This document shows positions 46,801 to 58,800 of a DNA stretch of 64,000 bases, in pieces (position 1 is the first letter of the stretch; each line of letters starts with the position of its first letter). The stretch is from Penelope pileata (lineage: Eukaryota > Chordata > Aves > Galliformes > Cracidae), in assembly GCA_013396635.1 (NCBI GenBank), contig WBMW01000071.1:211922-275921 (forward strand), in the 5' to 3' direction. The translations under genes and the position numbers were made by a program. Below the pieces are notes generated by a model. It saw only the letters and a list, made by a program, of their open reading frames with translations, was not told the origin of the DNA and made no database searches.

Positions 46801-49800
46801 CTGTTAATTATCTCATCTGTAAGAGCTCCACGAAGTAAGCTTTGGTTCTTAAGCGATTCTTTGCAGTTTAATCAGTCAGTGATTTAGACAGAAACATTCT
46901 CATTTCTGATCATGTTGAGGCTGACAGTGTCATTTACACCAAAATGACTCTTGAATGCTTTGGCCATAATTTAATTCCTTTTTTTTTTTTAATTTTTTTT
47001 TTTTTTTTAGAATGAGAGCATGAAAAAAAAAATCTCTTAACCAAAAGACTGACTAAAAGTAGTCTAATTTCTCTCACCTCTGTGTTTTACTGTTTACTGA
47101 GATGGATTATAGTCCATTGCTGCTGTGTGACATCTGTGTTCTGCTCAAAGCAAATCACAGATATATACTGTTGCTTCCCTTAGTGAAAAAAATACCACTC
47201 ACAGGAGGGTTTCTCTCAAAACCACACCTCTGAGAGCACTGGTGGATATAAAGCTCTCTTCTCTTCGCTTGAGCTGACTCCTATTGCATCCTCTTACAGC
47301 TTGAGTGCAAAGTCATAGTGAGTCAGGTGCACAGGGGAGTATTGCAAGCTGAGACACTGTCAGCATAGCAAGGGTTTGAAGATTTGGCTTGAGTGATAGA
47401 CCAGAATGTAATTCAGACTCCAGGAATTATAATTTGTATTGATGGTATGTGGTGTAAGAATTACAAGGAGGTAGAAGGGGAAGAAACAAATGCACAGGGA
47501 AATTTTCATAATGGGGAGAAGCATCTAAAGGAAAGAAAGGAAAAAGAAAAAGAAAAAAAGAAAAAGAAGCAGCTTCCTGGTTATTGGAGGCTTAAGAGAG
47601 GGTCCTGGGGAAAGGAAAGAGGCAGAAGGTGAAGGAGACAGTCACGACTAGAAGGAGAGATTAAGTTTGGGAAGCTCTGAGGGACAGAGACTTCGTGTAA
47701 GGGAGGGAATACAGAACTTCATGTGAAGGTCAGGGATATAGAGAGAGATTTATAAACGGAGATGGAGTGCAGAGAAGTTTTATGGTGGTGTACAGAACAT
47801 GGGGTGTGTGAAAAAACTCTTTGCTCACTGGTCTTTTGTCCCTAGATTCTCAGGAAAAGAGAAATAATGATACGGGCAAAAAACCATAATAATTCTGGAC
47901 CAAAGAAGAAATTGCAGGATTGCTGAGGCTCTATGTGATAGTGAAAGGCATAGATTCACGCAAAGATTTACATCCTAATTATCTGTGCATTCAGCAACCA
48001 GGCCCATGTTTTCCAGAAGCACAATACTCGTTGCTTGATGAACATGGCTTCACAGTTTACACTTCTTGCTGTCTAGTGAACCAAAGCAGTTTAGAGATCT
48101 CTGTACTGGGTTTTTCCAGACAAACTTAAACAGAGAAGGGTGATGGGACACTGCTTTTATGTTCAGGCTCTGTGTTCCTCGGCTGCTGTTTCATTTTGGT
48201 TGGCTAATGCAGGCTTTTGTTTATCCCTGGAGGGCTGTGTGGCTCCTGAAAAGGAAGCAAGGCAGCTGAAGTCCCAGGTGCAGCGGCTCCAGGCTGAGAA
48301 GGCAGATCTATTAGCCATCATTTCGGAACTGCAGGTCAAGCTGAACATCACCTCAGCAGAGGACTCCTTTGTGGAGATTGGGATGAACGTAAGTGAATAA
48401 AAAGGACGCATTGAGCTGCAGCCAGAAACTTCATTTCCAGACCAGTCCTTTTTGCAAACTGGATTTTCTTGTTGTACCGTGCTAACTGATGAGAAAGTTA
48501 GGTCTGAGAGTAATTACAATAATGGTGTGGTTGTTTACTTGATGATGTTTTTGCAGCTAAGACTTGTTTTCCTTTAGTAGAAAGCATCAATCTATACATA
48601 CAGCCCCTTTTTGCCTGTTTGAAAGGGAATAACAAGGTCTGCCAGCAACAGTAGTAACAAAAGATACAGGCATAGGTATATTTATACATAAAAGTAAATC
48701 CTCCAGTCCTTTATCACCTTGTAACACCTTCTTTGGAGTGGTCAGATGAAAATTCCAGACTGCAGGAAAGCTTCAAGGATGCTTTCTCCTTTTTCTGCTA
48801 CAAAGATTCTCCTTTGGACGACAAAGGTCACAGAGTGAGCTTTGCAGTGGGAAAGAACAGTGACTCTTTAGGCTGTTGGCAGTGCTGGTGACTGCTGCTT
48901 TTTTAAGAGTGAGTGGCCATGGAGGTTTGTTAATGAAAGAAGGCTGAATCTTCTTGTTGTTCCTCTTCTCTGATCTGTCCTGAAGAGATATAGGGAAAGA
49001 CATGTGAAGTATTTAAGTTAAGAATTTTCAAACATGAAACTGATCTAAAGGAGTTTTGTGATTTTTTTTTTTTTTATTGTCACCATAGTAGTTTTCCCTT
49101 ATTCTCTTACTTATCTCAAGTAAATAAAACTATGTCCTGCTTAGTTCAAATACCAAGCTAATATTCTGGGGGGATTTTTTTTCTTTCTTAGGAAGGAGAA
49201 ATAAATAAAACTGCAAAAGAAAATCAAGCTAATAGCAGTGAAATGGCCAGTAACGTCGCTGTCTACGTGTACGTAAGTTTTTGTATGATTCAAACTTCTG
49301 CAGAGTGTTTTCAATGTAAGGGAAGTGTTTCCTGCGAGGACTGTGCTAGTCAGTCTTGTTTATCTGTGGCCTTGCAGCCCTCTGCTGCAGTAGCTCTTCC
49401 TTCCTACCGTGTTGGAAAGACCCCCAGCTCTCTGGCATTTTGCCTTCCTATTTTCACTAGCTGACAAGACAGAGTGCATATTCTGGCCAGTTGGCTGCGA
49501 GTTTATCTACGTGCTGACTTGCCAACTGGCTTCTACTTTTCAGATTTTTAAAGAAGGCCAAAAAGGAAAGATAAAGGCTGCAGGGTGTCCCTCACATCTT
49601 GTCACTCCGAACTCTATTAGAATGTCTGTCCTCTGCTCAATTCTGATGATATTCATAACTATCAGAGCTCTTGTAGCCTTTCAAACCTGAACCCCGCATG
49701 CTCTGTTTTTGTGTCATTGGTATAAACTGTGTCGTGGTGAGGTGGGCAGATGGTGCAATGACACAGTCCTAATTTTTCAGGTTACTCGACTTAAGATGTG

Positions 49801-52800
49801 AGCGTTCTGTTTCAGTTGCTTCTTAAAATTTGATCTTTACATCAGCTCCAGGGCACAAGGGACTTTCTTGCCCCTAGCTGAACCTTTACACCTCATGGAC
49901 ATAGACAGCTGATACTATTAAACTTTGGATTTTGGATACTGCCCAACTGAACAGCTAGATGGCCATGACTGAACACACTTAGAGGTCTTTGCTTTTGGAA
50001 AGGAAGGATATAGAAAATGCAGGCCAGAAAGCTCTGCTCCATGTACACGTTTTCCCTCAAACTCTGTCACCCTCTGCCTCATTGCAAAGGAGTTCAGCGT
50101 TTTAATGTAACAACATAGCAGACTTGTTCCTCAGCACGCAGTTAAGAAGTTGAAGGAAAAAAACAGTTATGGTCAAGGATGTAAGAGAGATGCTGACCAC
50201 AGACCAGGCTGCGAGCATTCAGATTGTCGTTACTGGTGGCCTGTGAGAACACTGATGATAAGAAGATGTTGTCTGTGGGATTTGCTTCCTTTTTTGATGA
50301 GTATTTGGGCCATATCTACAAGAACAGAGGGTATATATACCTCTTACAGTATTTCCTGTGTCACCACGTGTCTTTGCGCAGCACTGAAACCTTAGACTGG
50401 TGCTGTTAACAGGTTCAGAGGAATGTGATCCACTCAGGATGGGTTTATTTCAGTAACAGTAGACCTGTGCACTAAAAATCCCCTGATAAAAGTTATTTAC
50501 TTAAAACATCTTGGCTGAGCACTGTCTTTAGGGTATTGAATTTTGCTCACCAGATATATCTAGCTCCCAGGAGCACATGCAGACCTATGCTTTACTTTCT
50601 GTTCTGAACTACAAAGTTGTAAATACATGCTATTTTCCAGCTGAGCTTCTGAAACATACAGTGTGTGTAACCTGTATATCTTACCATGTAGATAGGGGAT
50701 TTTGACCTTCTGTCTAGATAGACATAAAAGTAGAGGGAGTGGAATGCAGTATTTTATCAACAGGAAATTAACTTACCTTGGTTTTCAGAGTTTTGTATTT
50801 GTTTTGGTTTGTTTCTATGGTAGCACATGCAATTTTCAAAAGTGCTGTAGAATATGATGGAGGCAAAATATCAAAGGAATTTATTCTGAAAAATAATTTC
50901 CAATGCCCATTTTTGGTGGAACATGCCTTCTTTTCTTGGAAAGGAATGAGACAGATAAGAAACGTTGCATGTTTCATTGGAAAAAAATATTTTGGGAACA
51001 GACAGCAGCACGTAGCAGAAGGAGATGCAAAGTAGGTCAGAATAAATGCATTGAGCTTTGCATTGTCTTGACTGTTTTTATTTTCTTTGCTTAAATATCA
51101 GGTTGTTCCCCTAGCTTGATAAAAGGGACTGTCTGAGCACTGCAGAAAGTGAGGACTGCATTTACAAGCTCAGGGACTTAGACTAGTGGGTTGTGGGCAG
51201 GTCATGCTTCTTGAGAACGAGCTCTTTGCTCAGAATGTTGACTTTCAGAAGTGTGTGAAAAAACTGTGGTCCCACAACTAGGGGTAAGGGAATGCTCTCA
51301 TAAAATCATAGCTGTTGTTACTTACATCTGGTTTGGTTTGAAGCAGGAGCAAATCTGTAGATGACTCCAAGAATTTGGAATCTGAGGAGCTAACTGTGAG
51401 CCAACTGCTCTGCTGCCTTAGAAATGAAACTCAGAAGAGGGAAAAACTTGAGAAGGAGCTGCACGACCACAAAGAGAGGTATGAAATAGGTGCACTATCA
51501 TGTTTTAAGCTGTTTACATTCAGGCCTGCTGCAGTTACCAAGTTTGTGGCTGATCAGAGACAAGCTGAGATATCAGTGTGATCTGGATGGGTGATTTCCT
51601 GAGCACTCACTAGTGATAACATCTTCTTGTCGTAGCTCTGATAGGGATAAACTACATGCTCTCTTCTGTGAGCAAAAGACTTTCTCTGTCTTCTTATTAC
51701 CTCCTACAGCACCACATACAGATTAAGAGAAATTACCTGTTGCTTCTTGAGTTTGAATTTTCCACAGGTGATGTCAGAATAATAAGAGGACTAGCTGAGA
51801 ATGTTCTTTCTGCTCACTCCTCTGTCATTATTTGCTTTGGTATGAATCATCTACATGTGGGGCTTATGCAAATCACTCTGTATAAAACAGATATTACAGT
51901 CTTCTTTGTGATACTGCCAGGCCATGTTTAGGGATGTGAGCTTGGAAAAGTTCCTTAGAAATGTTTAAAATAAGATTAATTCCAAACTTATCTAAGAGAG
52001 AGTTTTTCTGGTGAGACCTGCATGAGCGTCCTTCTCAGTTCAGTTATATGTATATCAGCATGACTGTTCAGGCATGGAAAATTGCCTAAGTAGTAGCTGT
52101 TCCAAATCCCTAGTTTGCAGAGATGGTAAGACTTCCTGGACATTAGTTATTATGAAACGTTAGTGTCACAGAAATTGTTTCTGCATGGTTTTCCTAGAAA
52201 GGGTAATGAGCCATGGCCAAATGATTCTTAGGAATCTCAGCCTCTGAAAAGATCAGAGGAAAAGAGAAGCAATATTAATCATTGAATTCAGTGAACAGAC
52301 CCATTTTCAGAGGATTAGGAGTTTTGGACTGTATCAAAGATTAATGACAGTGAACCGAATCACTGTTCTTCACCACACCTGCAGACTTGCACATCCATTG
52401 TAAATATATATAGAATCATAGAATGCTTCAGGTTGGAAGGGACCTTAGAGATCACCTTGTTCCAACCCCCCTGCCATGGGCAAGGACACCTCCCATTAGA
52501 TCAGGTTGCCCAAAGCCCTATCCAGCCTGGCGTTGAATAATTCCAGGGAGGGGGCATCCACGACTTCTCTGGGCAACTTGTTCCAGTGTCTCACTACCCT
52601 CTCAGTGAAGAATTTCCTCCTTATATCTAGTCTAAATCTACCCTCTTTCAGTTTGTAGCCATTATATGCTGGGTGTCCTGTGTTAGAAACTTCCATGACC
52701 ATGCAGACTTTCTTGCATGCCTGTACTTTCAATTCTGCCTCTGTTTCATGGCTGTGATGTTAGAAAGACAGTACATCACTTGCAGGAAATCTTTGAGCAG

Positions 52801-55800
52801 TCACAGTCTCTATATTGGCCAAATCTATTGTTACCAGATTCTTCTGTTTTGCAGACTTTCAAAGCTGGAGAATGAAACAAGCAACTGCCTGGAGAGTGGG
52901 ACACAAACTAACCAGGAAGAAGAGAGTTCAGAGGCTGTAAGTACCCGTCATCCTGAACTGAGTTTTAGCAACATACAGCTTACTTGTTGAGGCCAACAGC
53001 TTCAGGGTCTAGATTTCTACTTGCACACAAGGAACAAAGGGCAAATACCCTGCATGAGCCACGGAAGTGAATTTTGAAGTCTCCAGTCCACATCTTGTAG
53101 GTAGCTCCTTCCAAATTACACCAGCCATGAAAAAGGGGTAAGACTGATGGCCAAGAATTAGGGAAGTGTGGCATAACTTCAGTTATGCCTCATCATCCTG
53201 GCCCTGCCCACTAAATAGAGAGGGATGCAGTCATTTCTTTCTCTGCAAAGTCTTCTAAGCTGGATGAATTTACTGACTGCTGGCTAAGTCAGATTTTAGA
53301 TCAGAATCTATTGGCAGCCTAACATAAAACAGACTATATACGTCGAGCTCATGTGGCACATGGTATGATTTTTTTCCTGGTTCTGGTAAGATATGTTACA
53401 GTGGTGGAGCACAGCTATCTTGGATTGCAACACAGATTCAGGCAAGCTTAGTCTGTTTTCAGTTTAGGCTTTGAATGGATCTTGGGGTTGGAATTTAGCT
53501 CCAGATTTGGACATCTAAATGTATGTGCCAGCAGGCCTCTCCATGTGGAATAAGTGTGTAAAAATCAGAATTACAGAATGACTGAGGTTGGAAGGGACTT
53601 CTGGGTTCATCTGTTCCAACCCCTGCTCAAGCAGGGACACCCAGAGCAGGTTGCCCACATCCAGGCGGGTTTTGAAAATCTGCAAGGAGGAAACTCCACA
53701 ACCTTTCTGGACAACCTGTGCCAGTGCTCCACCACCCACACAGTAAAGGAGTGTTTCCTGATTTTAGTCCAGTTTGTGACCATTGGCTCTTGTCCTGGCA
53801 CTGGGCACCACTGAAAAGAGCTTGGAAAGTTTCTGTAACAGTAGAGATCCCTTCTAGTTCAATGCAACTGCATAATATAGGCAAGTAAGAATGCCTGTGT
53901 GTGAGGCAATGTGGGCTATCTGTGGTGCTATGAGAGGCTAGCAAATATGATATGGGATCTGCTGGAGACCTGTGCCCTTCTGAAGGCCAGGACAAGTATT
54001 CTAGAGCAGGACTGGCTTAGTTAAACAGGCCTTCTTGTACCAGTTTATGGTCAGGCCAAGAGATGTCCTTTCTATGGAAGGCAGATGATGTCTCAGTTAA
54101 TTATTTCCAGTATTGTTATCTCAACTTTGCCTTAGTTACAGTTTGAGCCAGATGCTTCTTATCTAAGTGCTGATATTGAGGTCAGCATAGGGACATCTTT
54201 GTGATAGCACTCATTCTTTCCATGTATATGCATCTTTCCATGTATATGCTCCTTCAGAGGACTCCTGTCAGCTACACTCATGTTTTCTGTTCTACACTTC
54301 TGCTGTGAGATGAAAGCTGAAAGCGTTCACAGGCCACCATGGATGAATGACTTCTATTGTTTCATTTGCCTGGTGAAGTGACAGACTTTCCCTGTTAGAA
54401 AAGTGGAAATTCTCTTTGAGGATGTAGGACAGCAGCAAGCTCTTGATAGACCCAGTAGGTTTTCAGCCACAGCCGTCTGCTTACTCCCAAGCTGAAATGG
54501 AGTCTTTCCATGCATTCAAGGAGACAAAACATGATCAGAGCAAATTAGAGTACTAGGGACAATTAAACTGAGGTTAGCATGGTCATAGAATCATAGAATA
54601 GCTTAGGTTCAAAGGGACTTTAAAGGTCATCTAGTTCCAACCCACTGCTGTGGGCAGGGTTGCCAGCCACCAGATCAGGCTGCCCAAAGCCCCATGCAGC
54701 CTGGCCTGGAACGCCTCCAGAGATGGGACATCCACAACTTCTCTGGGCAACCTGTTCCAATGACTAAAGCATTTTTGCCTAACATCTGATCTAAATCTCC
54801 CCTCTTTTAGTTTAAAGCCATTCCCCCTTCACTATCAGACTATGTGAAATATCAGTCTTCCTCCTGTATATAAGCTCCCCTCACGTACTGGAAGGATTGA
54901 GATGATGACCTTCCAGTGTTTCCAGCTCCAGGGTGTACCTCCAGACGCTACAAAGTGGCAGGAATCAGAGGTTTCAGGTCTTCTAGAGTGCAGGGATATT
55001 TTTTAACAACTGAAAATCTGAGGTGTCTCTGTGCACTGGGTTGGAGGAGAGCACTGCTGCTGTTTCTTTCCTCCTCCTGCTTTCTGCCTTTCTTTTGGAT
55101 CTTTCATTACTCTTGGTCTGAAGCCCAAACAAAAGAACCAGAGACTCACAACAAAACTGGTACAAATTTTGCTAGAAAAGTTTTTTTTCTTGATTTGCAA
55201 AATTGATTCATGAATGAATGGTAATGGACACACCATTTGGAGTTATCTTTTCTACTTCAAAAAGTTAGAGCTGAAGACTTCCAGTTCTGTGATACTTGTG
55301 TGTGTGGTGTGGAAAGAGGCTGCTGTATATAGGGAGCGTGCCAGTGGGCTGGAGGGGTTTCATATGTAACTGAAATAAACAACAGTGCTTAAAAATGTCC
55401 GTGTTCTCTGCATTCTGCCTGAAAAAAAAAAAAAAAAAAAAAAGAATGGAGGAAACTAGAATGGAAGGAGTAGTGCCAGCACAGGAGGAAAAGTGTAATG
55501 TTTTAGTCTGCCTCCTTTACTTCTCTACTTCAAAGTTGCTGCTTCCATTTTGTGGCTGCTGTCATACTTCTTTCTTAAGTGCTTACCAATGGTAGGAGAT
55601 GTTTGAGAGATTGTAGCTGCTTGGAGGACTGGCAGTGATCACTGTCTGCTTTGCCCACATGCTTTAAATCTTGAGTTCTTGAGAAAGGGAATGTACATAG
55701 GTCACTCCAAAAGTAATGCCTCCTATTTATTTCCATGGAAACTACAACAGGTACAAAGAGCACAATAACCCTGTTTGATAGAGTAAATTCTCAGCTACAA

Positions 55801-58800
55801 AACGCTGTTTTTCAACAGTCACCACCATTAGCCCATTCATGTGATGAGCTGATAGAGTCACTCTTCTTTTCATGGTGTGGCAGCTGTGCATGGCTGTCCA
55901 GAACGTGGCTTCTCTTTCACATCACTGCCACCACTGCTGAAATGCACCACCACTGCCTCACCGTGCTGACATCACTGTTTGGTCTCCATAAACATCCAGC
56001 AAGCATCAATGAGTGTTACATGGGTGCCACTTTTTCCATGTGGAAGAATTCAATTCCACACCTTTGCTTCATCCGCACTTCCATGTCAGACGCCATTTGG
56101 TCAGACTGCCCCGCTGCTGCCATCTGTCACACAGCAACAAAATGGGATGGAATATTGGTGGGAAGGTTCAACCTCTACTGCCATACCACCAACATCTGCC
56201 TCTGATGTCATGAGCCAACATAATAAAATAGGAAGCATTCCTTTCAGAGCAGCCCTTGTAGATGCACTATCCACTTGCATAACGTATTCTAGCCAGGAGT
56301 AATAGAGTTATCTTGGAGTCACTCAGATTTTATGAAAGTGTTAAGTCAAAATGTGGTTCTGCCACATTCAGGAGTAATTGGTAATTGTGAAGCCTTGCAG
56401 AAGGGGCCTTACTACTGAGCATAGAGCGTAATGGTGCAGACTGACTCATGCTGTTTTCTCTGGGAAAAGAGTAGTGCTTCCTGGTGAAAACTCTTAGTTA
56501 GCCTGCAATTTCCCTGTCTTGAATTGTCCATATGTAATTTTCCTTATTTTTTCTCTAAAAGGTTGGCAGTGAAGTAGAAACTCTGAATAAGCAAGTTTGT
56601 GCTCTATTGCAAGAGCTCCAAGAGGCCCATGAGAAGTTAAAAGAAGCAGAACTGATTCAGAAGAAGCTTCAAGAAAAGTAAGGTTCAGAAAAACAAAGGT
56701 TCTTCTGTGACACCCAGTTAATATTTTTATGACAACTCCCACCTTGGGAAGCTCACTAGCTCTACAAATATCAAATATCTGTTTCATGGAAATGCTATAA
56801 AAGATAGTTCCTGCTTTTTAAGTGAAGACGAAAGTACAGAAGTGAAGTAATTGTCAGAAAATCGGAGCTGCCAACCTAATTCTACAAATAGAACTGCACT
56901 GTCTGGCATTTTAAGATTTGGATTTTAATCCTGCTTGACATAAAGGCAGATCTTGTTTTGTGTTTCACACAATCACTTCATGTTCTGGTCTTTGGGGGAG
57001 ACACTAAGGGACCTAGTTATGACCCTTTGCATATGAACCGTCTGTGCTTTTGAAGACCAGTCAGTAGGGCATAAAAAGTGGAAACAAGAGCATCACTTGA
57101 TTTGCTTAGTCTTCTGTCAAAGTCCAGGTCTTTGAGGTTTGGAACAGTAAGAAAAACAGCATTGAGTTTAGTAGCTTTATTTTCAGATGGTTGTGTACAG
57201 ATATATTTTTGTCTTTCCTTTCTCTTCATCAAAATAAACCTTTCAAATGAAGCACACAAAGATTCTTTTTGCATGATGCCCACTGTAACAAATCCATCAG
57301 GAAAAACTGAACAGGCTAGATCAAGCTTTTTCTCTTTTTCTTTTGTTCTGTCAGGTGCCAAATATTGGAAAGAATGAACTCAGCTGCTGCATCAGAATTG
57401 GAGGAGAAGCAGCAGCTAGTATACACCATCAAGAAGCTGGAACTTCAGGTGGAGAGTGTGCAGGCAGAGGTCAAGCTAGAACAAGCCAAGACACAGGAAG
57501 AAAAGTAAGCATGACTTGGTTTTGTCATGGGGAGATATTGTTACTGAGGAAGGGAAACACAGGGAACCTGACCAAAGGGAAATTGAGTCTGAAATACGAG
57601 TTTTGTGTTCTATACCTCTGAAGGTGTGTTATGTTTGTAGAATCAAAACTAGAAACCTCAGCACTGACGTCACTTTGAATCTGAAGTATCCAGGTCAGTC
57701 CCAAACTTTTGTCTAGTGAATACCCCACTGAGAAAAATGTGAGCTGTAAGCTCTGAGTGCTATCTTCCTTTTGTTGTAAAGACAAAGGCAGATTAGGGTC
57801 AGGTTTAACATGCAAGTAGAGGAAGCAGGAAAGTGACAACCCATTGAGTAGCAGGGGTGAATGCAACCACGGCTTGGAGAATAGGGCCAAGTCAAGTGGT
57901 GACAATGATGGGAAAGTGATGTCAGTGAAGTGGTCCCTACAATACTCTTGCAGTTAAGAGAGGTAAGTAGGCAGTGAAGCTGAGATAAAGGGATTGGCTG
58001 ATTGCTCTGGCTCTCCCCTCCTTTTCATGAGCAGTCCATGTAAGGAGTGTGAAAATGTCAATGTGAGCTGCATGGAGAGGCTGAGCTGTTTGAAGATCCT
58101 GTCTTTGCTGGAGAAGCCACTCATTCCCTTTGGAATCTGTGTCTGGTTCTTCTCCTGATGATTCCTCCATCATTTGAAGCCTCTAAGTCAAGACTGGTGA
58201 GCTTGATATAAAACTATTGGATGATGGATTCTTCAATATGGAATGCAGACGATCAGTAAGGACATTTGTTTGGAGTCAGTCTACGGGCAGAGCTGCACAC
58301 AACTCCTTGGAGGAGAGATGTTGAGAGATGGAGCACAATTTTTTCTCATCAGAAATGCAGATTTATTTGCAAATAGCTGGGTTGTTCAAAAAAAAGTCTG
58401 AAAGATTTAGACTTGTGTATACATTTTTAAATCTTAAGCCCCTACAAAACTGAAATTTTAGGGAGGGAAAGAAGTCTTCAACTGGAACAAACAGGATAAT
58501 TTTTCAAAATGAAAGATGGTAAAAAGAGTACCAAATCTTTCAAAAAACTTTTAAGTGTTTTAAACATTTGCCTCTTTTCATAAACAGGACAAGATACAGC
58601 AGCTTGCAGGATGCTTACAGCAAACTCCTTCCTGAACTCACTGAAGCAATGAAAACAATCAGTGAAATGAAACTCAAAGAGGTAAACTCATCACCAGAAG
58701 AAATCATAATGAATTAGGGGACAGTGGGAAGGGATGTGAGAATGTATCTGGAACAAATTCAGGCAGGAAACGATTATCTTCCCTTCACATAATATAACAT

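Noticed and set aside
49273..49278. GTAAGT as the main donor of OPTN coding exon 4
   Set aside because: It is the better consensus, but it breaks the frame with every possible acceptor of the next exon. Kept only as an alternative site.
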